Positions 9,374 to 19,737 of a DNA stretch of 64,000 nt are shown piece by piece. The notes below the pieces were generated by a model, which worked only from the letters and a program-made list of their open reading frames with translations, searched no databases and was not told the DNA's origin. The number at the start of each line of letters is the position of its first letter. The first letter of the stretch is position 1. This DNA comes from Pseudomonas phenolilytica (GTDB lineage Bacteria; Pseudomonadota; Gammaproteobacteria; Pseudomonadales; Pseudomonadaceae): contig NZ_CP058908.1 in the NCBI RefSeq assembly GCF_021432765.1, positions 3,806,001-3,870,000 of the forward strand, written 5' to 3'. The translations under genes and the position numbers were made by a program.

Positions 9374-10618
9374 TTATTCGTAACGCAGCGCCTCCGCTGG
9401 CTGCGTCTGCGCGGCGCGCCAGGCTGGATACAGCGTCGCGAGGAAGCTCAGGCTCAACGCCGATACGGCGACGATCGCCACATCCTCCCAGCGCAACTCA
9501 GATGGCAGCGTGCTGATGAAGTACACGTCGGAGCTGAAGATATGCTGGCCGGTCACTCGCTCTAGCCAGCCGACCAGTTCGCTCACGTTCAACGCGCCGA
9601 GCACGCCGAGCACGATGCCGATCAACGTACCGCTGATGCCGATCAGACTGCCCTGTACCATGAAGATCGCCATGATCTGCCGTGGCGTTGCGCCCAGCGT
9701 GCGCAGGATGGCGATGTCCGCGCGTTTATCGGCCACGACCATGATCAGCGTGGCGATGATGTTGAATGCCGCGACCGCCACGATCAGCATCAGCAACACG
9801 CCGATCATGGTCTTCTCCATCTTCATCGCGCTGAACAGGCTGCCCTGCGTATGCGACCAATCCTCCGCACGGTAGCCTTCGCCCAACTGAGCCAGCAATT
9901 GCCCAGCCACCTGCGGTGCGCGATAAAGGTCGTCCAGCTTGACCCGCACGCCCTGCACCTGCTCCGGCTGCCAGCGGCGAATTTGCGCGGCGTCGGCGCG
10001 ATGGATCAGCGCCAGGCTGCCATCCAGATCGGCGCCGACCTTGAACACGCCAACGACGTTCAAGCGCTGCATGCGCGGGGTGATGCCACCGGGGGTCGCG
10101 CTGACTTCCGGTACGATCAGGGTCAGCTTGTCGCCCACCGAAAGGCCGAAGCGCCGGGCGGTGATCATGCCGATGATCACACCGAACTCGCCCGCCCGGA
10201 GGTCATCGAGACTGCCGGCAACCATGCGCGAAGCCACGATCGAGACGTCGCCTTCGACCTGTGGCTCGATCCCGCTGACCTGGAGCGGCTGCATGCTGCC
10301 CTTGAACGAGAGCATGCCCTCGAGCTGGGTCAGCGGCGCTGCGGCCTGCACCTCGGGGTGCGTCCGCAACCGCTGCGCCAGCGCCTGCCAGTCGTCGAGC
10401 GGCTGACTACCGTCGATCGTGGCGTGCGGCACCATGCCGAGAATCCGTGCGCTCATCTCACGCTGAAAGCCGTTCATCACCGACAGCACCAGAATCATCG
10501 CCAGCACCCCCAGCGACAGTCCGATCAGCGAGGTCAGGGAAATGAACGAGATGTAGTGATTGCGCCGCTTGGCACGGGTATAGCGGCTGCCGATGAAGAC
10601 GCTCAGCGGGCGGAACAT
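9374..10618 (-). CDS. lolE: Lipoprotein-releasing ABC transporter permease LolE
   Basis: 414 aa. The N-terminus [19 protein letters not shown] leads into a first transmembrane helix, a large periplasmic domain of about 220 aa, then three C-terminal helices and the ending [19 protein letters not shown] motif seen in this family. It is clearly paralogous to the first permease of the operon (11324-12571), with almost identical ends. With LolC and LolD it extracts outer-membrane lipoproteins from the inner membrane and passes them to LolA. The LolC/LolE naming follows gene order and is less certain than the family. It abuts lolD, sharing base 10618. Confidence 0.93.
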   Translation of the reverse strand: MFRPLSVFIGSRYTRAKRRNHYISFISLTSLIGLSLGVLAMILVLSVMNGFQREMSARILGMVPHATIDGSQPLDDWQALAQRLRTHPEVQAAAPLTQLEGMLSFKGSMQPLQVSGIEPQVEGDVSIVASRMVAGSLDDLRAGEFGVIIGMITARRFGLSVGDKLTLIVPEVSATPGGITPRMQRLNVVGVFKVGADLDGSLALIHRADAAQIRRWQPEQVQGVRVKLDDLYRAPQVAGQLLAQLGEGYRAEDWSHTQGSLFSAMKMEKTMIGVLLMLIVAVAAFNIIATLIMVVADKRADIAILRTLGATPRQIMAIFMVQGSLIGISGTLIGIVLGVLGALNVSELVGWLERVTGQHIFSSDVYFISTLPSELRWEDVAIVAVSALSLSFLATLYPAWRAAQTQPAEALRYE

Positions 10619-11331
10619 TATTCGGCCACCAGTCGGCCGTCTTCCAGACGCAAAACCTGATCCATCTGCGCCGCCAGCTGGCGATCGTGAGTAACCACCA
10701 GGAACGCGGTACGCAGCGAGGTGCTCAGCTCCAGCATCAGATCCTGAATGCCCTGCGCGGTGTGATGGTCTAGGTTGCCAGTCGGCTCGTCGAGCAGTAC
10801 CAGCGCCGGCCGGTTGACCAGTGCACGGGCGATCGCCACCCGCTGGCGCTCGCCACCGGAGAGCTCGGCCGGCTTGTGCTCCAGGCGGTGACCGAGCCCC
10901 ACGCGGGCCAGTAACTCGCCGGCACGCTGGCGCGCCTCGGGGATCGCCACCTTGCCAATCAGCAACGGCATGCAGACGTTCTCCAGCGCGGTGAATTCCG
11001 GCAGCAGGTGGTGAAACTGGTAGACGAAGCCCAGCGCGCGATTGCGCAGCAGGCCGCGCTCCTTCTCGCTCAGCGCGGACAGCTCCTCGCCGGCCAGCCA
11101 GACGCTGCCCTCGCTCGGCGTATCGAGCCCACCCAGTAGATTCAGCAGGGTGCTCTTGCCGGAGCCGGAACTGCCGACGATTGCCACGCGCTGGCCGGGA
11201 AACAGTTCCAGCTGCAGTGAGCGCAGCACATCGACCGATTCCGGCCCCTGTTCGTAACGCTTGCCCAGGTTGCGGCAGCTGAGCACCGCGCGATCTTGGG
11301 AGGACAGCTCATGCATAACTCGTTCACTCAT
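10618..11331 (-). CDS. lolD: Lipoprotein-releasing ABC transporter ATPase LolD
   Basis: 237 aa. Walker [10 protein letters not shown] lies at residues 53-61, the ABC signature is [17 protein letters not shown], and Walker B is [11 protein letters not shown]. The [18 protein letters not shown] segment is the Q-loop region typical of LolD/MacB-type ATPases. ATG 11331 overlaps the end of lolC by 8 nt; a second in-frame ATG at 11316 would also give a plausible protein. It powers the LolCDE complex on the cytoplasmic face. Confidence 0.95.
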   Translation of the reverse strand: MSERVMHELSSQDRAVLSCRNLGKRYEQGPESVDVLRSLQLELFPGQRVAIVGSSGSGKSTLLNLLGGLDTPSEGSVWLAGEELSALSEKERGLLRNRALGFVYQFHHLLPEFTALENVCMPLLIGKVAIPEARQRAGELLARVGLGHRLEHKPAELSGGERQRVAIARALVNRPALVLLDEPTGNLDHHTAQGIQDLMLELSTSLRTAFLVVTHDRQLAAQMDQVLRLEDGRLVAE

Positions 11332-12571
11332 AACGAAGCGCCTCCGCCGGCTGGGTGCGCGCGGCGCGCCAGGCCGGATACAGGGTGGCGAGAAAGCTCA
11401 GCAGCAGCGCCGCGACGCACACCTGCACGACATCGGCGGCCATCAGCCGCGACGGCAGGTAGTCGATGAAATACACATCGGCGCTGAGGAATTTGTGGCC
11501 GATCAGCCGCTCCAGCGCGGCGATCCAGCTGCTGATATTCAGCGCCGCCAGGATGCCGAGACCGGCACCGACCACCGTACCGACCACACCGATCACCGTG
11601 CCCTGCACCATGAAGATCGCCATGATCTGCCGCGGCGTCGCGCCCAGCGTGCGCAGGATGGCGATGTCGCCGCGCTTGTCGGTGACCACCATGACCAGTG
11701 TCGAAATGATGTTGAACGCCGCCACGGCGACGATCAGCAACAACAACAGGCCGATCATCGCCTTTTCCATGCGAATCGCCTGGTAGAGGTTGCCGTGAGT
11801 CCGCGTCCAGTCGCGTGAATAGAAGTCACCGTCCAGCTGACCGGCTAGCTCCCAGGCGATCCGCGGCGCCTGGAACAGATCGGCGAAACGCAGGCGCAGC
11901 CCCTGGACCTGATCGGGCTTCCAACGGTGCAGGCGAGCCAGATCGGCGATGTTGGCCAGCGCAACGTAACCGTCGATCTCGCCGGCGCCGACGTGGAAGA
12001 TGCCGACTACGGTAAAGCGTTTCATGCGCGGAAACATGCCGGCCGGCGTCACCGTCACCTCAGGCGCAACGAAGGTGAGCTTGTCGCCAACGCCCACGCC
12101 GAGTTTCTGCGCCGCCTTGTCACCGATCACGATGCCGAACTCACCGGGCGCGAGCGCGGCCAGCTCGCCCTCGCGGAAGAAGCGATCGATGATCGAAACC
12201 TGTGGCTCGATCTGCGGATCGACCGCATTGATCAGGATCTTGCTGACCTTCCCCTCGTGCGTCAGCAGACCCTGCATCTGGATGAACGGCGCCACCGCGA
12301 CCACCTGCGGGTGCTGGGAAAGGCGCTCGCTCAGCTGCTGCCAGTCGTCCACCGGCACAGGGCTTTCGATGGTGGCGTGCGGCACCATGCCGAGCACCCG
12401 GGTGCGCATCTCGTGATCGAAGCCGTTCATCACCGACAGCACGACGATCATCACCAGCACGCCGAGCGCCAGCCCGATCATGGACGTCAGCGATATGAAG
12501 GAAACGAAGAGGCTGCGGCGTTTGGCGCGGGTATAACGCGCTCCGATATAAACGGACAGCGGTCTGAACAT
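11324..12571 (-). CDS. lolC: Lipoprotein-releasing ABC transporter permease LolC
   Basis: 415 aa. [19 protein letters not shown] at the N-terminus mirrors its paralogue LolE, as do the conserved VLSVMNGF and [19 protein letters not shown] segments. The topology is one N-terminal helix, a large periplasmic domain and three C-terminal helices. The reading frame is open for 53 more codons upstream, but the paralogue's N-terminus fixes the start at 12571. It is the first gene of the lolCDE operon and diverges from the PilZ gene. Confidence 0.94.
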   Translation of the reverse strand: MFRPLSVYIGARYTRAKRRSLFVSFISLTSMIGLALGVLVMIVVLSVMNGFDHEMRTRVLGMVPHATIESPVPVDDWQQLSERLSQHPQVVAVAPFIQMQGLLTHEGKVSKILINAVDPQIEPQVSIIDRFFREGELAALAPGEFGIVIGDKAAQKLGVGVGDKLTFVAPEVTVTPAGMFPRMKRFTVVGIFHVGAGEIDGYVALANIADLARLHRWKPDQVQGLRLRFADLFQAPRIAWELAGQLDGDFYSRDWTRTHGNLYQAIRMEKAMIGLLLLLIVAVAAFNIISTLVMVVTDKRGDIAILRTLGATPRQIMAIFMVQGTVIGVVGTVVGAGLGILAALNISSWIAALERLIGHKFLSADVYFIDYLPSRLMAADVVQVCVAALLLSFLATLYPAWRAARTQPAEALRYE

Positions 12572-12669
12572 AGATCGACGGGTTCGCTGGCGGGGGAAGA
12601 AACGAGCATGCGACAGGGATAGTCCCAAGGCCTGATACACTCTGGCCATCACGCTGCCTGGGTATCGCC

Positions 12670-13242
12670 ATGCCAACACAAGACACTGAAGAACGCCGGG
12701 AATACTATCGTATCGAGGACCGGATCGCACTGGAAATCATCCCCGATACCCAGCCGCCGACCGCTTCGGACGACGAGCGTCAGCAGCTGTTCGATCTGCT
12801 CGGCGAGCTGCATCAGTTGGACTTCGAAGCCCAGCACCTGCTGCGCCAGATCGCCGAAGGCAACCGCACGCTGGCCAGCTACCTGAAGGTACAGAACAAG
12901 CGCATCGAACTGATCGGCCAGGCGCTGACCCAAGACCTGCTCAAGGACATCGGCCCGGCGCGCACGGTGGTGCTCTCCGAAGGCGGCGTCAGCTTCCGCC
13001 ATGACACCGCGTTAGGGATCGGCACACTGCTCACTCTCAAGCTGGTCCTGCTGCCACAGGGGCTGGGGCTGAGATTACCGGCCCGTGTGACCCATTGCGC
13101 GGCTGACGCCGAAGGCGGCTTTCAGCTGGGTACCGAGTTCGAAGCGCTGACGGATGCACAGCGGCAATTGCTGGCCAGGCATATCCTGCAGAAACAGGCG
13201 CTGCAACGGCGTCTGGCCCGTGGCCCTCTACAAGGAAGCTGA
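12670..13242 (+). CDS. PilZ domain protein, putative c-di-GMP receptor
   Basis: 190 aa. Near the N-terminus RREYYRI (residues 9-15) resembles the Arg-rich half of the PilZ motif, and LSEGGVSF (about 102-109) resembles the (D/N)xSxxG half. A helical segment of roughly 60 residues separates them, unlike the compact PilZ domain. It probably binds c-di-GMP and alters a partner, but the Asp/Asn of the second motif is replaced by Leu, so binding is not certain. It starts at ATG 12670 and diverges from lolC across 98 bp. The 100-aa gene starts 4 nt after its stop. Confidence 0.8.
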   Translation: MPTQDTEERREYYRIEDRIALEIIPDTQPPTASDDERQQLFDLLGELHQLDFEAQHLLRQIAEGNRTLASYLKVQNKRIELIGQALTQDLLKDIGPARTVVLSEGGVSFRHDTALGIGTLLTLKLVLLPQGLGLRLPARVTHCAADAEGGFQLGTEFEALTDAQRQLLARHILQKQALQRRLARGPLQGS

Positions 13243-13246
13243 ATTC

Positions 13247-13549
13247 ATGCTGCGCCTGTCGTATCTGCTGCTCCTGCTCGCTGGCAATCCCGCCGTGGCC
13301 GAGGAAATCGGTATACCGCTGGGCCAGCAAGGCCCGTCGAACATCGACGTGCCCGCGCGGGGCGAGCACAAGCACGACGTTCTCGAACGCTTCGGCCTCG
13401 CCGACCAGGAGCATCCCGCAGTCGGCAGACCCCCGATCCTCCGCTGGGATTACCGCGAGTTCTCGGTGTACTTCGAGAACGACCGAGTGATCAACAGCGT
13501 GCTTCATCATCAGCCCACTCACCCTGCACAGGAACAGTCCCTACCGTGA
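13247..13549 (+). CDS. Small putative secreted protein upstream of glycerophosphodiesterase
   Basis: 100 aa. The N-terminus (MLRLSYLLLLLAGNPAVAEE) looks like a short signal peptide with an AVA-type cleavage site. The mature part contains HDVLERFGLADQEHPAVG and WDYREFSVYFENDRVINSVLHH, reminiscent of the small SmpA/OmlA-like fold where a turn precedes paired strands. No catalytic motif is seen. ATG 13247 has AAGGAAG upstream with about 8-nt spacing. Its stop overlaps the GTG start of the next gene (GTGA), so the two are coupled and may work together. Confidence 0.78.
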   Translation: MLRLSYLLLLLAGNPAVAEEIGIPLGQQGPSNIDVPARGEHKHDVLERFGLADQEHPAVGRPPILRWDYREFSVYFENDRVINSVLHHQPTHPAQEQSLP

Positions 13550-14280
13550 CCCTGATCTACGGCCACCGTGGCGCCAAAGGCGAGGCGCCGGAAAACACCC
13601 TGGCCAGCTTTCAGCGCTGCCTGGAGCATGGCGTCCGCCGCTGCGAGCTGGACCTCCATCTGTCTGGCGATGGCCAATTGATGGTCATCCATGACCCTAC
13701 CCTCAAGCGCACCACCGGTCGGCGCGGCAAGGTCCTCCAGCACACCGCCGAGGAACTGGCCGGTTACGACGCGCGCTTGGGGGGACCGGGCTGGAAACAA
13801 CCCTGCCCGATCCCGCGTTTGAGCGAACTGTTCGAGAAGTGCGACTTCGAGCACTGGCAACTGGAGGTCAAGAGCGCTTCGCGCGAACGTGCGGCGCGCA
13901 CGGTACTGGCGATCCGCGAACTGGCCGAGCACCATGGTCTGCTCGAACGCATCACCGTCACGTCAGGTTCGCGCGAGGTGCTGCATGCGCTCAGGCGCCT
14001 GACGCCGGAGATTTCCCGCGGACTGGTTGCCGAATACGCCTGGCTCGATCCGCTCAAGGTCGCCCATCACCACGGCTGCCAGCTCCTTGCACTGAAGTGG
14101 ACGCTGTGCACGCCTGAGCGTCTGGCGAAGGCTCAGCAGCAAGGGCTGCACGTGTCGGTCTGGACGGTCAACGAACCGGCGCTGATGCGCCGGCTCGCCG
14201 ATTTCGGCGTCGACAGCCTGATCACCGATTTTCCCGGCCTGGCTGTCGAAACGCTGGGCCACGGCGGCTGCGGCGCCTGA
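13546..14280 (+). CDS. Glycerophosphodiester phosphodiesterase
   Basis: 244 aa. The GDPD-family active site is complete: HRGAKGEAPENT at the N-terminus (His, Arg, Glu), CELDLHLSGDG (metal-binding Glu and Asp) and VIHDPTLKRTT (second His). It hydrolyses glycerophosphodiesters from phospholipid breakdown to glycerol-3-phosphate and an alcohol. No signal peptide is visible, so this is the cytoplasmic (UgpQ-like) form. It starts with GTG, overlapping the preceding stop codon by 4 nt. It converges on sthA. Confidence 0.95.
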   Translation: MTLIYGHRGAKGEAPENTLASFQRCLEHGVRRCELDLHLSGDGQLMVIHDPTLKRTTGRRGKVLQHTAEELAGYDARLGGPGWKQPCPIPRLSELFEKCDFEHWQLEVKSASRERAARTVLAIRELAEHHGLLERITVTSGSREVLHALRRLTPEISRGLVAEYAWLDPLKVAHHHGCQLLALKWTLCTPERLAKAQQQGLHVSVWTVNEPALMRRLADFGVDSLITDFPGLAVETLGHGGCGA

Positions 14281-14304
14281 CAGGCCCGACTGGCTACGGT
14301 CATC

Positions 14305-14322
14305 AGCCCGAGCATTCGGGCT
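14305..14322. terminator. Short hairpin between glycerophosphodiesterase gene and sthA
   Basis: A 7-bp perfect inverted repeat (AGCCCGA / TCGGGCT) with a GCAT loop lies 25 nt after the phosphodiesterase stop. It has no T-tract on either strand, so it is a weak terminator candidate. Confidence 0.4.
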
Positions 14323-14397
14323 GAAACCGCGCCGTTTCGCTACCTGATCACAGGCTCTCCCGGTTCGGCCAACGCCAGTCGCGGGAATCGCTGGTGC

Positions 14398-14426
14398 CTC
14401 CGACCGGCTCAGGCCACCGGTCGGAG
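14398..14426 (-). terminator. GC-rich hairpin at the 3' end of sthA
   Basis: A perfect 10-bp inverted repeat (14398-14407 with 14417-14426, CTCCGACCGG/CCGGTCGGAG) has a 9-nt loop. It lies 4 nt beyond the sthA stop codon. No T-run follows, so it may be a bidirectional or Rho-assisted terminator between the two convergent genes, or an RNA-stabilising hairpin. Confidence 0.5.
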
Positions 14427-14430
14427 CCGC

Positions 14431-15825
14431 TCAAAAAAGCCGGTTGAGCCCGTCGAACGCGGCAACGCGATAGGCCTCGGCCATCGTCGGGTAGTTGAAG
14501 GTGGTGTTGACGAAATACTTGATGGTATTCGCCTCGCCCTTCTGGTTCATGATCGCCTGACCGATATGCACGATTTCCGAGGCCTGATAGCCGAAGCAGT
14601 GCACGCCTAGCACTTCCAGTGTTTCGCGATGGAAAAGGATCTTCAGCATGCCGACCGGCTCGTAGGAGATCTGTGCACGCGCCATGCTCTTGAAGAACGC
14701 CTTGCCGACTTCGTAGGGAATCTTGGCCTGTGTCAGCTCGCGCTCGTTCTTACCAATGGAGCTGATTTCCGGAATCGTATAGATACCGGTCGGCACGTCG
14801 TCGACGAAGCGCCAGGTGTCGTTGTCAACAATGCTGCCGGCGGCCGAACGTCCCTGGTCATAGGCCGCACTGGCCAGTGAGGGCCAGCCGATCACATCAC
14901 CAGCCGCGTAGATATTGCCGACCGCGGTGCGATAGAACTCGTCCACCTGTACCTGTCCGCGGCTATTGGCCTTCAGACCGATGTTCTCCAGCCCCAGCTT
15001 GTCGGTGTTGCCGGTTCGGCCGTTACACCATAGGAACGCATCGGCCTTGATCTTCTTGCCGGACTTGAGATGCAGGATCACCCCGTTGTCCAGGCCTTCG
15101 ACCCGCTCGTATTCCTCATTGTGGCGAATAAGCACGTTGTTGTTGCGCAGGTGATAGCTCAGCGCATCGGAGATTTCGTCGTCGAGGAAGCTGAGCAGCT
15201 GGTCGCGGTTGTCGATCAGGTCAACCAGAACGCCAAGACCACTAAAGATCGAGGCATATTCGCAGCCGATCACTCCAGCTCCGTAAATGATCATCCGGCG
15301 CGGCGTGTGGCTGAGATTCAGGATGGTATCGCTGTCGTAGACGCGCGGGTGGTTGAAGTCGATGTCCGCCGGGCGATACGGACGCGAGCCGGTGGCGATG
15401 ACGATCTGGTTGGCGACCAGTTTTTCCACCATGCCATTGAGGCACACCACCTCGACGCTCTGCTCGTCGGAGAAGCTCGCGGTGCCGAAGAAGGTGTCGA
15501 TGCGGTTGCGCGCGTAGTAGCCGGTGCGCGAGGTGACCTGCTTGCTGATCACTTTCTCGGCGCTCTTCAGCACATCGGGAAACGAGAACCAGCGCGGCTC
15601 GCCAATCTGACGGAACAACGGGTTGGTGTTGTACTGCATGATCTGGCGGACGGAGTGACGTAGCGCCTTGGACGGGATGGTGCCCAGATGCGTGCAGTTA
15701 CCACCTACCAACGGGCGATTGTCCACCACGGCGACCTTGCGCCCCGCCTTCACGGCATTCATCGCCGCGCCCTCCCCAGCCGGACCGGAACCCAACACCA
15801 CCACATCGTAGTTATAGACAGCCAT
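14431..15825 (-). CDS. sthA: Soluble (Si-specific) NAD(P)+ transhydrogenase SthA
   Basis: 464 aa. This FAD protein of the disulfide-oxidoreductase family transfers hydride between NADPH and NAD+ in the cytoplasm. The FAD loop GSGPAGEGA is at residues 12-20. Where true dithiol reductases have a CX4C redox pair, this protein has [13 protein letters not shown]: Cys44 is kept but the second position is Thr49, as in SthA. The NAD-binding loop is [11 protein letters not shown], and the second FAD motif is [19 protein letters not shown] 15825 is preceded by AGGAG at 6-nt spacing; an in-frame GTG two codons upstream is less likely. It is monocistronic here. Confidence 0.97.
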   Translation of the reverse strand: MAVYNYDVVVLGSGPAGEGAAMNAVKAGRKVAVVDNRPLVGGNCTHLGTIPSKALRHSVRQIMQYNTNPLFRQIGEPRWFSFPDVLKSAEKVISKQVTSRTGYYARNRIDTFFGTASFSDEQSVEVVCLNGMVEKLVANQIVIATGSRPYRPADIDFNHPRVYDSDTILNLSHTPRRMIIYGAGVIGCEYASIFSGLGVLVDLIDNRDQLLSFLDDEISDALSYHLRNNNVLIRHNEEYERVEGLDNGVILHLKSGKKIKADAFLWCNGRTGNTDKLGLENIGLKANSRGQVQVDEFYRTAVGNIYAAGDVIGWPSLASAAYDQGRSAAGSIVDNDTWRFVDDVPTGIYTIPEISSIGKNERELTQAKIPYEVGKAFFKSMARAQISYEPVGMLKILFHRETLEVLGVHCFGYQASEIVHIGQAIMNQKGEANTIKYFVNTTFNYPTMAEAYRVAAFDGLNRLF

Positions 15826-15962
15826 ATACACTCCTGAGAACGCGGCGAACCAGCGCCGCTGTCAACAAATTCGCTGAACGCCGGGCAGAGGCGACCCTAC
15901 GCGTAGGCGCGGTAGCCAGCGCATCCGTACGGGCGAGTACCTGGCAGCGCCCGCAAGCACAA

Positions 15963-16196
15963 TCAGCGCTTGGCTGCGTCGTAAGCCAGTGCCGCGTTAT
16001 CGCCGCGACTCTTGCTCGCCTCGTTCACTTCTTCACATTTCTCGCGACTGCCGCCGCAGATCGAACATTCTTTCTCGATGCCCAGATTGGCGATGCCACC
16101 GCAGGAACCGGCAATCGGCTTGCGGCCCATGATCACACCGATGGCCATGCCAGCTACCACGAGCAGCATGAACAGAAATACCAGTAGCCAGGTCAT
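15963..16196 (-). CDS. nqrM: Na+-NQR maturation protein NqrM
   Basis: 77 aa. One N-terminal membrane helix (about residues 2-23) is followed by a Cys-rich segment with Cys32, Cys44, Cys47 and Cys54 (GSCGG, ECSICGG, REKCEEV). This matches NqrM (DUF539), needed to place the Fe centre coordinated by NqrD and NqrE in the membrane part of Na+-NQR. It is the last gene of the nqr operon and overlaps apbE by 4 nt. Confidence 0.93.
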   Translation of the reverse strand: MTWLLVFLFMLLVVAGMAIGVIMGRKPIAGSCGGIANLGIEKECSICGGSREKCEEVNEASKSRGDNAALAYDAAKR

Positions 16197-17218
16197 TGCT
16201 TTGCTCCCGCACCGATGACTTGTTCGAAGCGATCGGTGCTCTTGGTTACGAAACCCTGTCCTTCGCGAATCACGAAGAACGCGGCGATCCGATGCTGGCT
16301 GGCGAACTCGAAACCACGCTCGGGCCCTAGCACCATCAACGCGGTCGACAGACCATCGGCCTGCAAGGCCGAACCGTCGAGCACCGTCACCGACGCCAGC
16401 TTATGCTCGACCGGACGCCCCGTCTGCGGGTCGAGCGTATGTGAATAACGCTTGCCGTCGCGCTCGAAGTAGTTGCGGTAGTCACCCGAAGTGGAAATTG
16501 CCAGGCCATCAAGTTCAATGACCTGCTGGGCAACGCGCTGATCGTCACGCGGCGCCTCGATAGCGATCCGCCAAGGTGCGCCATCGGGCTTGCGCCCCTG
16601 CGCCTTGAGTTCGCCGGTGATCTCCACCAGGTAGCTGCTCACACCGAGCTCCTGCAGACGCTGCGCCACTCGGTCCACGGCATAGCCAGCAGCGATGCTG
16701 TTGAAGTCCACTTCCACAGCGGCGTTCTTGCATAGCTGCTCGCCTTCGATACGCAGGTGTTCGTGACCGACTCGCTGCATTACCTCGGCGATCTGTGCCT
16801 CGCCAGGAGTCTGCTCGACACGCCCTTGCGGACCGAATCCCCACAGGTTCAGCAGCGGTTCGAGGGTCAGGTCGAAAGCGTCATCCGTTTGCTGTGACAG
16901 TTGCTCGCCAGCCTCGACCAGCAACCGCACGGCGGGCGGCATCACTTCGCAGCTGCCGGCCGGCAGCGCATTGAAACGCTCGATATCGGAATCGGCACGG
17001 TAGGTGGAGAGTTGCCGGTCGAGTTCCGTCAGGATGTTCGAGGTTTCCCGCTGCAGTGTCTGTTTGTCCGCCACGCCACTGCTGCGCACGTACTTGATCG
17101 AAAAGGTACTGCCCATGGTCGGGCCGTCGAAGGACTCGATCTTGTCCTGAAACAGGCAGCCCGTCATCGTCGCCGCCAAGGCGACAGCGATGACGGGCTG
17201 CAGTATCGCTCGGCTCAT
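16193..17218 (-). CDS. apbE: FAD:protein FMN transferase ApbE (flavin transferase)
   Basis: 341 aa. A lipoprotein signal ends in ATMTGC at about residue 21, so the enzyme is exported and membrane-tethered. Motifs are DGPTMGSTFSIKY, VDFNSIAAGYAVDRVA, HTLDPQTGRPVEH and DGLSTALMVLG, which form the FAD/Mg site of ApbE. It transfers FMN from FAD to a threonine of target proteins; the natural targets here are NqrB and NqrC. It starts 3 nt after the nqrF stop and overlaps nqrM. Confidence 0.95.
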   Translation of the reverse strand: MSRAILQPVIAVALAATMTGCLFQDKIESFDGPTMGSTFSIKYVRSSGVADKQTLQRETSNILTELDRQLSTYRADSDIERFNALPAGSCEVMPPAVRLLVEAGEQLSQQTDDAFDLTLEPLLNLWGFGPQGRVEQTPGEAQIAEVMQRVGHEHLRIEGEQLCKNAAVEVDFNSIAAGYAVDRVAQRLQELGVSSYLVEITGELKAQGRKPDGAPWRIAIEAPRDDQRVAQQVIELDGLAISTSGDYRNYFERDGKRYSHTLDPQTGRPVEHKLASVTVLDGSALQADGLSTALMVLGPERGFEFASQHRIAAFFVIREGQGFVTKSTDRFEQVIGAGAKQ

Positions 17219-17221
17219 GTG

Positions 17222-18445
17222 CTAGCCGCCGAAGTCGTCGAGCAGGATATTCTCCGGTTCGACTCCCAGCTCGGTGAGCATCTTGATTACCGAGGCGTTC
17301 ATCATCGGCGGGCCGCACATGTAGAACTCGCAGTCTTCCGGCGCCGGATGATCCTTGAGGTAGTTCTCGAAAAGGACGTTGTGGATGAAGCCGGTCGGCC
17401 CCTGCCAGTTGTCTTCGGGCAGCGGATCGGACAGTGCCAGGTGCCACTGGAAGTTCGGATTGTCCGCCTGTAGCTGGTCGTATTCCTCAACATAGAAGGC
17501 CTCGCGCATCGAGCGCGCGCCATACCAGAAGCTCATCTTGCGCTTGGACTTCAGGCGCTTGAGCTGATCGAAGATGTGCGAACGCATTGGCGCCATGCCC
17601 GCGCCACCACCAATGAAGACCATCTCGGCATCGGTATCCTTGGCGAAGAATTCACCAAACGGACCGTACACGGTCACCTTGTCGCCGGGCTTGAGGCTGA
17701 ACACCCAGGAGGACATCTTGCCCGGCGGGATATCGTCACGTCCCGGCGGTGGCGACGCTACCCGGATGTTGAATTTGACCAGGCCCCGTTCTTCCGGGTA
17801 GTTGGCCATCGAATAAGCGCGGATAGTGGTCTCGTCGACCTTGGAGACATAGCGCCATAGATCGAACTTGTCCCAATCGGCGCGAAACTCCGGCTGAATG
17901 TCGAAATCCTTGTAGCGCACGGTGTGCGGCGGACATTCCAGCTGCACATAACCGCCAGCGCGGAAGTCCACGTTCTCGCCTTCGGGAAGCTTGAGCGTGA
18001 GCTCCTTGATGAAGGTGGCGACGTTCGGGTTCGACTCGACCGTACATTCCCACTTCTTCACGCCGAAGACCTCCTCCGGCACTTCGATCTTCATGTCCGC
18101 CTTGACTGGCGTCTGGCAGGACAAACGCCAGCCCTCGCCAGCTTCGCGCCGGGTGAAGTGCGACTCCTCGGTGGGCAGCATCTCGCCGCCACCGCTTTCG
18201 ACGATGCACTTGCACTGCGCACAGGTACCGCCGCCGCCACAGGCCGACGACAGGAAGATGTTGTTGGACGCCAGCGTCTGCAGCAGCTTGCCGCCGGCAG
18301 GCACAGTGATGGTGCGCTCGCCGTTGATCTCAATGCTGACATCACCGCTGGAAACCAGCTTGGCGCGTGCCGCCAGGATCACCACCACCAGCGCGAGCAC
18401 GATGGCGGTAAACATGCCGATGGCGAGGAAAATTTCGTAACTCAT
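17222..18445 (-). CDS. nqrF: Na+-translocating NADH:quinone reductase subunit F
   Basis: 407 aa from ATG 18445. This is the NADH-oxidising subunit. One N-terminal membrane helix is followed by a 2Fe-2S ferredoxin domain with Cys69, Cys75, Cys78 and Cys110 ([20 protein letters not shown]), an FAD domain with [11 protein letters not shown], and an NADH domain with [17 protein letters not shown] and the aromatic C-terminal region. A second in-frame ATG at 18451 gives two extra residues; the spacing to AAGGA favours 18445 slightly. Confidence 0.96.
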   Translation of the reverse strand: MSYEIFLAIGMFTAIVLALVVVILAARAKLVSSGDVSIEINGERTITVPAGGKLLQTLASNNIFLSSACGGGGTCAQCKCIVESGGGEMLPTEESHFTRREAGEGWRLSCQTPVKADMKIEVPEEVFGVKKWECTVESNPNVATFIKELTLKLPEGENVDFRAGGYVQLECPPHTVRYKDFDIQPEFRADWDKFDLWRYVSKVDETTIRAYSMANYPEERGLVKFNIRVASPPPGRDDIPPGKMSSWVFSLKPGDKVTVYGPFGEFFAKDTDAEMVFIGGGAGMAPMRSHIFDQLKRLKSKRKMSFWYGARSMREAFYVEEYDQLQADNPNFQWHLALSDPLPEDNWQGPTGFIHNVLFENYLKDHPAPEDCEFYMCGPPMMNASVIKMLTELGVEPENILLDDFGG

Positions 18446-18458
18446 CTGCATCCCGTCC

Positions 18459-19067
18459 TTAGAGCTGTACGCCAGAAAATGACATGAAGCCCAGCGACAT
18501 CAGCCCGATGGTGATGAAGGTGATTCCCAGACCCTGCAGGCCATCCGGTACGTCGCTGTACTTGAGCTTCTCGCGAATGCCCGCCAGCAGAGCGATGGCC
18601 AGCGCCCAGGACAGACCTGAGCCGACCCCGTAGACGGTACTTTCCGCCAGGTTGTAGTCACGCTCGACCATGAACAGCGAGCCGGCCATGATCGCGCAGT
18701 TCACGGTAATCAGCGGCAGGAACACGCCCAGCGCGTTGTACAGGCTGGGCACGTACTTATCGAGCAGCATCTCGAGGATCTGCACGATCGCGGCGATCAC
18801 GCCGATGTAGCTCAGCAGGCCGAGAAAGCTCAGATCCACGTCCGGCAGTCCGGCCCAGGACAGGGCTCCGGCCTTGAGCAGGTAGGTGTAGATCAGGTTG
18901 TTGGCCGGTACGGTAATAGCCTGCACCACGACCACCGCGATGCCCAGGCCGATGGCGGTTTCCACCTTCTTGGAAATCGCGATGAAGGTACACATGCCGA
19001 GGAAGAACGCCAGCGCCATGTTCTCGATGAACACGGCGCGCACGAACAGGCTGATGTAGTGCTCCAT
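18459..19067 (-). CDS. nqrE: Na+-translocating NADH:quinone reductase subunit E
   Basis: 202 aa with six hydrophobic helices. It forms a pseudo-symmetric pair with NqrD around a membrane Fe centre; the half-motif here is [19 protein letters not shown] and the second is [14 protein letters not shown], each with the expected Cys. The ATG shares a base with the nqrD stop (19067). Confidence 0.96.
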   Translation of the reverse strand: MEHYISLFVRAVFIENMALAFFLGMCTFIAISKKVETAIGLGIAVVVVQAITVPANNLIYTYLLKAGALSWAGLPDVDLSFLGLLSYIGVIAAIVQILEMLLDKYVPSLYNALGVFLPLITVNCAIMAGSLFMVERDYNLAESTVYGVGSGLSWALAIALLAGIREKLKYSDVPDGLQGLGITFITIGLMSLGFMSFSGVQL

Positions 19068-19735
19068 TAGTAAGCCTCCTTGTTCGAGACTTGCGGTGCC
19101 ATCCGGTAGGTCGGCTTCTCGACCTGCTCGGTGCGCCAGCTACGGATGCCCCAGATGATCAGGCCGATCAGGAAGAACGCCGAGGGCGGCAGCAGCAGCA
19201 GTCCGTTGGGCTGATACCAGCCGCCATCGTTGACCACCGGAATGATGGTGTAACCCATCAGCTTGCCGGCACCGAACAGCTCGCGGATCACGCCGAGCAC
19301 CAGCAGCATCGCGCTGTAGCCCAGGCCGTTGCCAATGCCGTCGAAGAACGACAGCACCGGTGGGTTCTGCATGGCGAACGCCTCGGCGCGTCCCATCACG
19401 ATGCAGTTGGTGATGATCAGACCGACGAACACCGACAACTGCTTGGACAGACTGAAGGCATAGGCCTTGAGGATCTGGTCCACCACGATCACCAGGGAAG
19501 CGATGATCACCATCTGCACGATCATGCGGATGCTGCCCGGAATCTGCGTGCGAATCATCGAGATGAACATGCTGGAAAACGCCGTCACCAGCGTCAGGGC
19601 GATGGACATCACCACGGCGGTCTTGAGGTTCGAAGTGACCGCCAGCGCCGAACAGATGCCGAGGATCTGCAGGCCGATCGGGTTGTTGGCGATGATCGGG
19701 TTGATCAGAACTTCTTTGACTGTAGGTTGCGACAT
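19067..19735 (-). CDS. nqrD: Na+-translocating NADH:quinone reductase subunit D
   Basis: 222 aa with six membrane spans. Cys-bearing half-motifs ([19 protein letters not shown] and [18 protein letters not shown]) match those in NqrE and provide the other ligands of the membrane Fe centre. ATG 19735 was chosen over the in-frame TTG at 19741 because it lies 2 nt after the nqrC stop and gives the usual [11 protein letters not shown]-terminus. Confidence 0.96.
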   Translation of the reverse strand: MSQPTVKEVLINPIIANNPIGLQILGICSALAVTSNLKTAVVMSIALTLVTAFSSMFISMIRTQIPGSIRMIVQMVIIASLVIVVDQILKAYAFSLSKQLSVFVGLIITNCIVMGRAEAFAMQNPPVLSFFDGIGNGLGYSAMLLVLGVIRELFGAGKLMGYTIIPVVNDGGWYQPNGLLLLPPSAFFLIGLIIWGIRSWRTEQVEKPTYRMAPQVSNKEAY

Positions 19736-19737
19736 GC

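Noticed and set aside
15837..15865. TTGACA-like -35 upstream of sthA (minus strand, 15860-15865)
   Set aside because: At 17 bp the -10 position reads CGTTCT and overlaps the ribosome binding site, so transcription would start at or inside it.
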